Source: Planctomycetaceae bacterium
GTDB taxonomy: Bacteria > Planctomycetota > UBA1135 > GCA-002686595
Assembly: GCA_011525785.1 (NCBI GenBank)
Contig: WYBT01000026.1
Span: forward strand, 186,001 to 250,000
Direction: 5' to 3'
Length of the DNA stretch: 64,000 nucleotides
The notes below the pieces were generated by a model that worked only from the letters and a program-made list of their open reading frames with translations, was not told the DNA's origin and searched no databases. Positions 42,692 through 50,848 of this stretch are shown here, in pieces (the first letter of the stretch is position 1; each line of letters begins with the position of its first letter). The translations under genes were made by a program, and so were the position numbers.

Positions 42692-44893
42692 TTGAAGACC
42701 ACGACGTTCTACTCCTACAAGGGCGGCCTGGGGCGGACGCTGCTGGTCGCCTGGGTCGCGCGGCAACTCGAGCGCGACGGCCACTCGGTGGTCGCGCTCG
42801 ACCTGGACCTCGAAGCGCCCGGGTTGCACTACAAGCTGGGCTTCGCGCGAGACGCGGACCTCGGTCCGGGCCTGGTGGAACTACTCGCACGCTTCCAGCG
42901 CGGCGATCCTCCTCCCGACTCGCTGCGCGAGTGGCTGCGCCCCGTCCCCGGCGCTCAACGGCTGTGGCTGCTGCCAGCTGGACCTGTCAACACGCGCGAC
43001 TACTTGCGCGCGCTCGGCGTTGTGTCCTGGGAGGGGCTGTTCCGCGGAGAGTCGCCGCAGGGCCCGCGTTTCTTCACGTGGCTCAAGGAGTCCATCGCCA
43101 GTGATCCCGCGCCGGATCACCTCGTGATTGACGCGCGCACGGGGATCACCGAGATGGGCGGCGCCGCGCTGGGCGTGATGGCGGACCAAGCGCTCGCGAT
43201 CGTGGGGCTCTCGCTCGAGGGACTCGATGGGACTCGCGATGTTCTGCAGAGCGTGTGTTCGTTCGCGCGTTCGGTTCCGAAGGACCCACCGCGCATGGGC
43301 TTGGTGCTTTCACGCGTGCCGTGGACGGGCACCGATGAGCAGCATCAGTCGCTTCGGGTGGATGTGCGGGACAAGATCGAACGAGCCTCGGCGGAACTGA
43401 ACCTCTCACTGAGCGTCGGCCTCCCGCTGGTGGTCCGATCCGAGTCGGCGCTGCAGCTTGACGAGCGGATGGCGTTGGCTGACGGACGACTTGAGGTCCA
43501 TGACGACTACGACGCGATTCGCGATTGGATCAATGGAACGCCATCTCCCGACGCTCCTCCGCCTGCTTTTTTTCCAGTTGGCGCCGACTCAGAGACGCTG
43601 CGCACGATCGTCGCGCTCAAACGGGGGCGGGCAGGCGTTGGCGAAGTAGGGTCATTAGCAGAACTGGCTCAAGCGTTGCAGACCTACTCGGCCGCCGAAG
43701 AATCCGGCGGACGCAAGGAGTCTGCCCTCGCGGCCACGCAGGAGGCTGTCGGACTCTATCGCGAGCTTGCGCGCGCGCGGCCGGACGCCTTCACGCCCCA
43801 CCTCGCGAAAAGCCTCCACAACCTCAGCGTTCGCCTTTCCAATCTGGGCCGTCGCGAGGAGGCGTTGACGGCTGTCGAAGAAGCGACGGCGCTCAGGCGA
43901 GAGCTGGCGAACACACGGCCGGGGCTTTTCATGTCCGACCTTGCCTTGAGCCTCGGTAGCCTGAGTGTTCACCTCGCCTCCCTGGGCCGTCGCGAGGATG
44001 CTCTGGCGACGGTTGAAGAAGCGACGGCGTTGCATCGGGGTCTGTCGCGCGAGCGACCGGACGTCTTCACACCCAGTCTTGCCGCGACCCTCAACATCTA
44101 CAGCAACCGACTCTCCGAGCTTGGCCGCCACGAGGAAGCGCTTGCCGCAGTCGAGGAGGCGACCGCCTTGTACCGTGAGTTGGCGCATGTCAGGCCCGGA
44201 GTCTTCTCCGCTGACCTAGCCGCGAGTCTCAATAATCTCGGGCTTCGCCTTGGCCAACTGGGCCGTCGCGAGGACGCCTTGGCGGCGTTGTTGGAGTCGA
44301 CGACGTTAAGGCGGGATCTGGCGCGCGAGAAGCCTCACGCATTCTTGCCCAGTCTCGCCGGAAGTCTAAATAATCTCAGCAACCGACTCGCCGAACTGGA
44401 CCAGCACGCTGGGGCACTAGCGGCCGCCCAGGAGGCGACCTCGCTGTACCGCGATCTGGCGCGGGCGTGGCCGGACACGTTTACACCCGAACTCGCGACA
44501 AGCCTGAACAACCTAAGTGGGCATCTCTCTAAACTCAGCCGCAACGAGGACGCGTTGGCTGTGATTCACGAGGCCACCGCGCTGCGGCGAGAGCTGGCGC
44601 GTGCGCGGCCGGACGCCTTCATTCCTGATCTCAGCAGCAGCCTCAACAACCTCAGCCTGCGGCTCTCGGACCTCAGCCGGCACAATGAGGCGCTCGCAGC
44701 AAGTGCCGAAGCGCTTCGCATCATTCGTGGCCCGCTTGAGCGGTGGGGTTTAGCAACCGCGCAGAAGGCGGAGTGGATTCGGGAGACGTACATCGAATGC
44801 TGTAAGCGAGTCGGCGTCGAGCCTGATTCCCATCTGCTCTCCCCAATCTCCGCCGTACTTGACCGCATCGAGCGCGAGCGCGAAGCGAGCTGA
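42692..44893 (+). CDS. KGG-type P-loop NTPase with seven TPR-like repeats
   Basis: 733 residues from a TTG start; homologous proteins of this type begin with the same short strand before the P-loop. FYSYKGGLGRTLLVAWVARQ has the P-loop at 10-16. The P-loop lysine is replaced by Arg (GRT) while the signature Lys10 of the ParA/MinD class is kept. ALDLDLEAPGLHYKLG (35-50) is the matching second segment, and VIDARTG near 145-151 is the Walker B-like strand. After a linker, seven tandem units of 46 residues (about 350-671) each read as two helices: a Glu/Arg-rich helix, RPxxF, then LAxSLNNLSxRL. The layout resembles regulatory NTPase-TPR proteins of bacterial conflict systems. Last gene of a three-gene cassette. 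Confidence 0.82.
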   Translation: MKTTTFYSYKGGLGRTLLVAWVARQLERDGHSVVALDLDLEAPGLHYKLGFARDADLGPGLVELLARFQRGDPPPDSLREWLRPVPGAQRLWLLPAGPVNTRDYLRALGVVSWEGLFRGESPQGPRFFTWLKESIASDPAPDHLVIDARTGITEMGGAALGVMADQALAIVGLSLEGLDGTRDVLQSVCSFARSVPKDPPRMGLVLSRVPWTGTDEQHQSLRVDVRDKIERASAELNLSLSVGLPLVVRSESALQLDERMALADGRLEVHDDYDAIRDWINGTPSPDAPPPAFFPVGADSETLRTIVALKRGRAGVGEVGSLAELAQALQTYSAAEESGGRKESALAATQEAVGLYRELARARPDAFTPHLAKSLHNLSVRLSNLGRREEALTAVEEATALRRELANTRPGLFMSDLALSLGSLSVHLASLGRREDALATVEEATALHRGLSRERPDVFTPSLAATLNIYSNRLSELGRHEEALAAVEEATALYRELAHVRPGVFSADLAASLNNLGLRLGQLGRREDALAALLESTTLRRDLAREKPHAFLPSLAGSLNNLSNRLAELDQHAGALAAAQEATSLYRDLARAWPDTFTPELATSLNNLSGHLSKLSRNEDALAVIHEATALRRELARARPDAFIPDLSSSLNNLSLRLSDLSRHNEALAASAEALRIIRGPLERWGLATAQKAEWIRETYIECCKRVGVEPDSHLLSPISAVLDRIEREREAS
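43739..44704 (+). repeat. Seven tandem 138-bp units encoding TPR-like repeats
   Basis: Seven consecutive 138-base units encode the 46-residue helix-pair repeat. Each unit keeps the phrases 'EEATALYRELA', 'RP..F.P.LA.SLNNLS.RL' and 'LGR.EEALA'. DNA similarity between units is high enough that recombination could change copy number, but the units are not identical, so this is an old array under selection for the protein. The last unit is followed by a degenerate eighth helix. Confidence 0.8.
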
Positions 44894-44904
44894 CGCGCGA
44901 CGAG

Positions 44905-46317
44905 CTACGCCGCCCGAGCCAGCGCCTGCCGCTGCTCGAGCACGTCCAGCGCTGCCACGAGGTACGCCTCCGCGAACGTCGGGAAGTTGAAGACGTTGTC
45001 GATGAACACGTCGATGTCCTGGCCGGTGGCGATCGCCATCTGCGCGACGTGGATGAGCTCGGTGGCGCCGTCGCCGAGGATCTGTGCGCCGAGCACTTTG
45101 CGGCCGGCGGAGTCGCACACGAGCTTCAAGATGCCGCCCTCGTCGCCGTTGATGTGGCCGCGGGCGAGTTCGGCGAACTTGGCGCGGCCGACGAGCACGC
45201 CGCCGGTGCGCGCGACGGCTTCGGCCTCGGTCATGCCGACGCTCGACATCTCGGGGATGGTGTAGATGCCCACTGGCGTGGTCGAGGAGACGCCCATGGG
45301 CGGCAGTCGCAGCGCATGGCGCACCGCGCGGCGGCCCTGCTCCATGCTGGTGGCGGCGAGCGCGGGCGGGCCGATCACGTCGCCGACGGCGTAGATGCCG
45401 GGCACGCTGGTGGCGCAGTTCTCGTCGACGTCGATCGTGCCGCGCGGATTGACGGCGAGGCCGGCCTTCTCGAGCGCCAGGCCCGAGACCTGCGCGACGC
45501 GGCCGAGCGCGCACAGGAGCTTGTCCGCACGCAAGACTTCTCCGCCCTCGAGCGCGAGCTCGACCTGGCTCACGCCGTCGAACTCGACCTTGGCGATGTT
45601 GCGCCGGCCCAGGAACGCGCCGCCGAGCTTCTCGAACTCCGCCACGAAGCGCGTGGTGAGCTCCGAGTCGAGGAAGGCCAGCGGGCGGTCGCCCTTGTCG
45701 ATGATCGTGACCTTCACGCCCAGCGCGGCGAACACCGAGGCGAATTCACAGGCGATCACGCCCGCGCCCAGGACGAGCATCGATTTGGGCAGGTAACCCA
45801 GCGAGAGGATCGAGTCGCTGTCGAGGATGTTCTCGTGGTCGACCGGCACGTTGGGCGGCGTGCGCGGGCGGGAGCCGGTGGCGAGCACGATCACGTCGGC
45901 GTTGACCGGCCGACGCGTGCCGTCGACGGCCTTGACCTCGAGCGAGTGCGGCCCGGTGAAGCTCGCGTGCCCGCGCCAAATCACGATCGCGTTGCGCTCC
46001 ATCTGGCGGCTCATGTAGCGCTCGTGCGCGCACGTCACCGCACTCTGGCGGCGCATGAGCGTCGCCATCGCGAGCTGGCACTGCTCGCCCGCGGCCTGGT
46101 TCACGAAGTCGCGCGTCCAGTGCATGTAGTTGAGTCCGCACTGGCGCAGCGTCTTGCTGGGGATCGTGCCGCGGTGCACGCACTCGCCGCCGACGGCCGA
46201 CTCGCGGTCGACCAGGAGCACGCGCTTGCCGGCCTTCGACGCCTGCACGGCCGCCTTCTGGCCGCCGGGGCCGCCGCCGATCACCACCACGTCGAAGCGC
46301 AGCTCCTTGACGCTCAT
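44905..46317 (-). CDS. sthA: Soluble pyridine nucleotide transhydrogenase
   Basis: 470 residues from the ATG at 46315-46317. FAD-binding VVVIGGGPGGQKAA opens the protein. The redox-site segment reads GGECVHRGTIPSKTLR, with one Cys only where dihydrolipoamide dehydrogenases have a CxxxxC disulfide. That missing second Cys is the mark of SthA, which moves hydride between NADP(H) and NAD(H). NAD-binding VLGAGVIACEFASVF and the C-terminal dimer domain are intact. Its start overlaps the stop of the HDOD gene (ATGA), so that gene is upstream in the same operon. Confidence 0.93.
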   Translation of the reverse strand: MSVKELRFDVVVIGGGPGGQKAAVQASKAGKRVLLVDRESAVGGECVHRGTIPSKTLRQCGLNYMHWTRDFVNQAAGEQCQLAMATLMRRQSAVTCAHERYMSRQMERNAIVIWRGHASFTGPHSLEVKAVDGTRRPVNADVIVLATGSRPRTPPNVPVDHENILDSDSILSLGYLPKSMLVLGAGVIACEFASVFAALGVKVTIIDKGDRPLAFLDSELTTRFVAEFEKLGGAFLGRRNIAKVEFDGVSQVELALEGGEVLRADKLLCALGRVAQVSGLALEKAGLAVNPRGTIDVDENCATSVPGIYAVGDVIGPPALAATSMEQGRRAVRHALRLPPMGVSSTTPVGIYTIPEMSSVGMTEAEAVARTGGVLVGRAKFAELARGHINGDEGGILKLVCDSAGRKVLGAQILGDGATELIHVAQMAIATGQDIDVFIDNVFNFPTFAEAYLVAALDVLEQRQALARAA

Positions 46318-47183
46318 TCCATCGCCCCGGCGAAGTCGTTCACGGCGCCCGCGCGACCCACCAGCGCCGCGAACTCGTCGTCGTACAAATTGAGCTGCTC
46401 GAGCGCCGGATGCGCCGCCAGCTCTGCTTTCGCGCGCTCGGCAAAGGCCTCGAGTGCGCCGCGCTCCATGCACAACGCGAGTTCGTCTGCGAGGCGCACG
46501 ATGGCCGCGTCCTGACAGCACGTCCCCGCGACGGCCGAGTGGTGTTGCTCGATGGCGTCGGCGATCCACGGCGCCATCTTCCAGGCGCGCGCGAGCTTGG
46601 CGCCGGCTTCGGCGTGCAGTTGGTGCAGCAGCGGTTCGAGTTCGTCGCGCGTGGCGCTCGACTTGGCCTTGGCGAGCAGATCCAGCGCGGCCTGCAGCAG
46701 CACCGGCTCGCCCACGTCGTGCAAGAGCCCGCACACGAACGCGCCCTCGACGTTGGCGCGCTTGGCGCGGGCGATCTCGCGCGCCCAGGCCGCCGTCAGC
46801 GCCGCGTGGCGCCACATCGCGCGGACCCAGTCCTCGTGCCCCGGTGCGTGGAACACACGCGAGCCCACGGCCACCGCGAAGGCGATCTGGCCGACGGTGG
46901 TCATGCCCATGCGGCTGACGGCCTGCTGCAGCGAGACGATCGGCTCGACTGGCGCATACTTGGCGGAGTTCGCCACGCGCAGCACGTGCCCGGCGAGCGC
47001 CGGATCGTGGTTGAGCGTGTTGGCGAGCGTGCGCGCGTCGCTCGACCCTTGCATGCACATCGACGCCACCTGGCTCGCGGTCTGCGACAGCACCGGGAGC
47101 TCCAGCTCGCCCTGCGCGATCTTCTGGCGCAGCTCGCGGGCGAGGTCGTTGTCGATGGCGGTGGTCGGGGCAGATCGGGTCAT
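46314..47183 (-). CDS. HDOD-domain signalling protein
   Basis: 289 residues consisting of one HDOD domain. Marks are LPVLSQTASQVASM, TLANTLNHDPALAGHVLRVANSA, AVSRMGMTTVGQIAFAVAVGSR, HAALTAAWAREIA, AFVCGLLHDVGEPVLLQAAL and DAIEQHHSAV. HDOD domains are HD-fold relatives that often lack phosphohydrolase metal ligands and act in signalling. No second effector domain is fused. It overlaps the transhydrogenase start by 4 bases, so the two genes are translationally coupled, although a functional link is not known. Confidence 0.9.
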   Translation of the reverse strand: MTRSAPTTAIDNDLARELRQKIAQGELELPVLSQTASQVASMCMQGSSDARTLANTLNHDPALAGHVLRVANSAKYAPVEPIVSLQQAVSRMGMTTVGQIAFAVAVGSRVFHAPGHEDWVRAMWRHAALTAAWAREIARAKRANVEGAFVCGLLHDVGEPVLLQAALDLLAKAKSSATRDELEPLLHQLHAEAGAKLARAWKMAPWIADAIEQHHSAVAGTCCQDAAIVRLADELALCMERGALEAFAERAKAELAAHPALEQLNLYDDEFAALVGRAGAVNDFAGAME

Positions 47184-47228
47184 GGGGCGCGCGAGCAGGG
47201 GGACACGCGTTTTTCGACCCGCGCCGCG

Positions 47229-47837
47229 ATGCTTCTGAATGGGATCGCGCTGCGCCGCGCACCCCGCGCCGCCGCAGCAGCGCGACGATTCTTCCGGTTG
47301 CGCCGCTACGCTCTTGCGACCTTGAACGAGATCCCTTCCGCGTCCGCCTCCGATTCCGAACTGGCGCCGGCGGTGTGGCTGGGCCTGCTGCTGTCGACGG
47401 CGGCCCTGCTTCGAACCCTCTGGCTGCTGCGCACGGCCTCAGCGCGGCTGGGGCCGACGCTGCACGCCGAAGAGCCGCGCTCGTTGCCGCGCGCGCTCCG
47501 CCTCGCGCTCGTGGCCGGCGCCATCGCGGCCCTGGCGGCCACCTGGCGCGAGCAGGGGGACGCGCTCGCGCCCGGCGTCGCTCTGGTCGGAGTGCTCGCG
47601 GCGCTGGCGATCCTGACGCCCTCGAGCGACAGCCAGCGCGTGGGCGAGCACGGCGTTCGGCGCGGCTTCGACGTCCGACGCTTCGAGGAACTCGAGGAGT
47701 GGCGCCTCACGGGCGAGCACCTGCGCTGGCGGCTCGACGGCGAGTGGACCGCCTGCCGCCTGCCGGTCGAGCAGCACGCTGCGATGCGCGCCAAGCTCGT
47801 CGCGCTCAATCCGACGCGCGAGAGTCGCTTCAACTGA
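47229..47837 (+). CDS. Small membrane protein of unknown function
   Basis: Up to 202 residues with two transmembrane helices (about 49-66 and 88-105) and a soluble C-terminus that has GEHGVRRGFDVRRFEELEEW and LRWRLDGEWTACRLP. The start is uncertain: the ATG at 47229 gives an Arg/Ala-rich N-terminus, while TTG at 47319 (NEIPSASASDSE) starts closer to the first helix. It does not resemble any family I know. Divergent from the HDOD gene. Confidence 0.55.
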   Translation: MLLNGIALRRAPRAAAAARRFFRLRRYALATLNEIPSASASDSELAPAVWLGLLLSTAALLRTLWLLRTASARLGPTLHAEEPRSLPRALRLALVAGAIAALAATWREQGDALAPGVALVGVLAALAILTPSSDSQRVGEHGVRRGFDVRRFEELEEWRLTGEHLRWRLDGEWTACRLPVEQHAAMRAKLVALNPTRESRFN

Positions 47838-47965
47838 TCGGCGCCCGCTTTGGCGAACTCGCGGCCGCATGAGCGAGTCGTCACCGTCGCCTTCCGCGAC
47901 GGGCGAGGTACGATCCGGTGGGCGGACGTGATCTACCGCGCAGATCTGCGCGAGGAGTGGGCAGC

Positions 47966-49222
47966 ATGCTTGGCTTGCGATGGAGCGCCTCGTTCCTGCT
48001 GGCGGCGAGCGCCGCAGGGTCCTCTACCTACGTCGTCGACGACAACCCCGGAGCGGGCGTCGACTTCAACTCGATCGGCGCGGCCATCGCCTTCGCGGCG
48101 CCCGGCGATGTGTTGATCGTTCGCGCGGGGAACTACGCCGCGTTCACGCTCGACAAGGAGCTCACGATCCTCGGCGCCAGCGGAGTGTCGATCGCGCAGG
48201 GCTCGCGCATCGAGAACCTCACGTCGCCCGACGGAGTGCGCCTGGCCGAGCTGCAGTTCACGACGCTGGAGATCGCAGGCTGCTCTGGGCCGGTGCTGTG
48301 CGATCAGGTCAACGTGATCGCCACCGGCCTCTCGGGCGCGTCGTACCAGCCGGCGCTGAGGGTCAGTGCGTCGAGCGACGTGCGTTTCCAGCGCTCGACG
48401 ATCCGCGGTCGCAGCGGTACGTCCAGCGGCGATCCAGGACGCGTCGGCGCCTTCGTCGACGGCTCGCGCGTCGAGTTCGGAGGCTGCACGCTGCGCGGCG
48501 GCAGCGGCGCGGACTTCGGCTCTGGCACGGAAGGCGGCCCCGGCGCAGCCGCGCTCTGGTGCCTAAACGCGTCGCGGGCGCACTTGGCGAACACTCGGGC
48601 CTTCGGCGGAAACGGCGGCGACGCGTGCGGCGCGCTTTGCTCCGGCCAGGACGGCGACGGAGGCGATGCGGTCGTTGTCGAGGGCGCCTCCACGATCGTC
48701 ATCGCCGGCTCCCCGTCGATCGAGTTGCGCGGCGGGATGGCTGGCGACACGTGGGGCAACGCCAGCCCCGGCTTGGGCGTGTACGCGCGCGACTCGAACG
48801 TCCGTTGGTCCGGTGTGACCATCGAGCGCGGCGACGGGTCTTCACCGGGTCTGTTCGCGTGGTCGAGCACGGTGTTCACGCCCGCGCTGCCTGACCCGAC
48901 GCTCGAACTGATCGGAACGCCGAACGTCGGGCAGAGCGTGCAGATCGCGCTGAGCGGCGTGCCGGGTCAGAACGCACGTCTGCAGCAGGGCAACGAGACG
49001 CGCTTGATCGTCGACGGACTGAGCGAGATCGAGCGGCTCAACAACCGCATCCGCCTGCACCCGCTCGGCGCGATCAACGCGGCCGGCGAGGCGAGCATGA
49101 CGGCCACCGTGGCGAGCTCGATGGCGCCGGGCTGGACGCGCATCTTCCAAGGCTTGCAGCTCGATCCGCTCACGGGCGGACTCGACGAACGCACCAACTC
49201 GGTGTTCGTGATCGTGCGCTGA
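47966..49222 (+). CDS. Secreted right-handed beta-helix protein
   Basis: 418 residues from the ATG at 47966, preceded by GAGGAG about 8 bases upstream. The signal peptide (ending ASAAGS) runs into TYVVDDNPGAGVDFNSIGAAI, an opening I associate with secreted planctomycete beta-helix proteins. Rungs such as LSPDGVRL-type turns and the Gly-rich CGALCSGQDGDGGDAVVV loop follow. The last 100 residues form a beta-domain with LELIGTPNVGQSVQIAL, TRLIVDGLSEIERL and IFQGLQLDPLTGGL. No catalytic site is visible. It is followed by a stable inverted repeat. Confidence 0.82.
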   Translation: MLGLRWSASFLLAASAAGSSTYVVDDNPGAGVDFNSIGAAIAFAAPGDVLIVRAGNYAAFTLDKELTILGASGVSIAQGSRIENLTSPDGVRLAELQFTTLEIAGCSGPVLCDQVNVIATGLSGASYQPALRVSASSDVRFQRSTIRGRSGTSSGDPGRVGAFVDGSRVEFGGCTLRGGSGADFGSGTEGGPGAAALWCLNASRAHLANTRAFGGNGGDACGALCSGQDGDGGDAVVVEGASTIVIAGSPSIELRGGMAGDTWGNASPGLGVYARDSNVRWSGVTIERGDGSSPGLFAWSSTVFTPALPDPTLELIGTPNVGQSVQIALSGVPGQNARLQQGNETRLIVDGLSEIERLNNRIRLHPLGAINAAGEASMTATVASSMAPGWTRIFQGLQLDPLTGGLDERTNSVFVIVR

Positions 49223-49272
49223 GCGACTACCTCACGGGTAGTTCGCGCGTAGCGGCCGAAGGGCCGCAGTCG

Positions 49273-49310
49273 GCGCCGCAGCACGGGCCCGCGGGCTCGT
49301 CCTGCGGCGC
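49273..49310. terminator. Long inverted repeat between convergent genes
   Basis: Nine-base perfect arms (49273-49281 and 49302-49310, GCGCCGCAG and CTGCGGCGC) enclose a second smaller palindrome around GGGCCCGCGGGCTC. With a third short hairpin just before it (near 49250-49267) it fills the 118-bp gap between the convergent beta-helix and kinase genes. It has no T tract, so this is a terminator-like or cruciform element, assigned by position. Confidence 0.5.
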
Positions 49311-49340
49311 GCTCGTTTCGGGTGGCCTGCGGCGCCAGCG

Positions 49341-50189
49341 TCACTCGACGCCGCGCTCGAGCCGCGCCAGCGCCGCGGCGACGTTCCACTCTGGGGCCGT
49401 GACCCGCGCGCGGCGGGCGAGTTCGATGCGGCGCTGCGCCGCGCGCGCAAGCAGTTGCTCGGCGTTCGTCGGCGCCGACTGCGCACGCCGCTGCTCGAAG
49501 TAGCGCGCGAACCAGCGCGCGAGCTCGTCCGCGCTCCACAGTCCCACGGCGTCGAGCAGGAGCGCTCCGAGGTCGTAGTCGACGCCCCGGCGCGGCAGCG
49601 GTGCGCCCGCGCGCCAGGGATCGATCAGGATCAGTCGACGAGGGTCGCCGCTGGCCGGCGTCGGCGTGCGATCGACGAGCACGTTGCGCAGGAACAGGTT
49701 GCGGTGCACCACGTGCAGCGCGTGCAGCCGTGCGAGTTCGCGCGCGAGCTCGTCGCTCCACGCCGCGCGCTCGAGCGCTCCAGCGCGCGCCCACGCGCTC
49801 GAGAGCGGCTCGTGCGGGCCGAGGGCCGCGAGGCACAGGAACTGGTAGCGGACGATCACGCCAGCGCGCGCTGCACCGCACGCGATCGGCTCTGGCGCGC
49901 GAAAAAGGCGCCTGCGCAGCCAGTTCAGGCGCTCGAACTCCCGCTCGCGCGGCGTCGCGCGCCCCGCGGCGCTCCACAGCGAGTGACGCCAGCGAGCCTT
50001 GCCCGGCAGGTGATCCCCCTTGAGCCACAGCGCGCAGCCTTCGAACTCGAAACGCTCGGCGAGCACGCGCTCTTCGCGCGCGGCGAGGGCGATGCGCTCG
50101 GCGAGCGCGCGCTGGAGGCCCGCAGGCTTCTCGCCGCCGCGCACGCGCACGACGAACCCTTCCAGTTCGAACCTCGCGGCCGCGTCCAC
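49341..50189 (-). CDS. Kdo/WaaP-family lipopolysaccharide kinase-like protein
   Basis: 282 residues of the small-kinase family that contains WaaP, KdkA and InaA. The catalytic loop is visible as LHALHVVHRNLFLRNVLV (HRN in place of HRD), followed by LILIDPWRAG, which matches the metal-binding Asp. The N-terminal lobe has GFVVRVRGGEKPAG and LWLKGDHLPGKARW. Family members phosphorylate heptose or Kdo in lipopolysaccharide core. The gene lies 3 bp after a methyltransferase gene and below two STT3-like genes, so a role on a glycan of that system is likely. Confidence 0.8.
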   Translation of the reverse strand: MDAAARFELEGFVVRVRGGEKPAGLQRALAERIALAAREERVLAERFEFEGCALWLKGDHLPGKARWRHSLWSAAGRATPREREFERLNWLRRRLFRAPEPIACGAARAGVIVRYQFLCLAALGPHEPLSSAWARAGALERAAWSDELARELARLHALHVVHRNLFLRNVLVDRTPTPASGDPRRLILIDPWRAGAPLPRRGVDYDLGALLLDAVGLWSADELARWFARYFEQRRAQSAPTNAEQLLARAAQRRIELARRARVTAPEWNVAAALARLERGVE

Positions 50190-50192
50190 GGG

Positions 50193-50837
50193 CTACGGCT
50201 CGACGCGTTCGAGCAGGACGAACGTCTGTTGCGACAGAAAGCGCGCGTGCGCGCGGAACGCGACCACGCGCAGGCCGGCGCGCGCGAAGCTCTCGGCGAT
50301 CTGCGCGCGACTCGTCGCCGCTCGACCGTGCGGGCCTTCCGAACGCTTGAGCCCCAGGCGCACGCGCAACGCGGGCAGCGAGGCGCTGTCCCAGAACGAC
50401 GCGATCACGTAGCGGCGCGCGACGCGCGCGAGTTCGGCGGCCGCGCGCTCGAGGGCGGCGCGATCCTGCAGGTGGTGAAGGAAGCGGCAGCACACCACGG
50501 CGTCGAACTCGCGAGCGCGGAACGGAAGTGCCGCGAGGCTGGCCTGCACGCGGCGAGCGGAGCAATGCGCCGGAGCGCTGCCGAGCATCGCGTGCGAGAC
50601 GTCGACGCCGGTCCAGCGCGCGCCGCAGTCCTCGACCGCTTGTGCGAGCCGTCCCGCGCCGCACGGAACGTCCAGCACGCTCGTCACGCCCTCGCAGCGG
50701 CGCAAAAGCGCTCGAACGGCTGCCGGATCGCGCTCGCGCGCGCGCTGCGAGCCGAAACGCGGGCCGCGGTAGTGCTCGCCCGCGCCCTGCGCTTGCCACT
50801 TCGCGCCGACGCGCTCGATGCGATCTTCGTGCGGCAT
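50193..50837 (-). CDS. Class I SAM-dependent methyltransferase
   Basis: 214 residues. The SAM-binding motif I is SVLDVPCGAGRLAQA and motif II is WTGVDVSHAML. FDAVVCCRFLHHLQD is motif III-like and marks the large family of small-molecule or glycan methyltransferases. The substrate is not readable. It sits between the STT3-like genes and the kinase gene on the same strand (11 and 3 bp apart), so it may modify a glycan in the same pathway. Confidence 0.88.
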   Translation of the reverse strand: MPHEDRIERVGAKWQAQGAGEHYRGPRFGSQRARERDPAAVRALLRRCEGVTSVLDVPCGAGRLAQAVEDCGARWTGVDVSHAMLGSAPAHCSARRVQASLAALPFRAREFDAVVCCRFLHHLQDRAALERAAAELARVARRYVIASFWDSASLPALRVRLGLKRSEGPHGRAATSRAQIAESFARAGLRVVAFRAHARFLSQQTFVLLERVEP

Positions 50838-50848
50838 CGCGTCGGGGC

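Noticed and set aside
43739..44704. 138-bp periodic repeat considered as a CRISPR or minisatellite
   Set aside because: Units are coding, in frame and imperfect; they encode TPR-like helices.
41311..44893. Cassette considered as a partition (ParA/ParB) locus
   Set aside because: The NTPase carries TPR repeats and has no ParB-like partner or parS-type repeats nearby.
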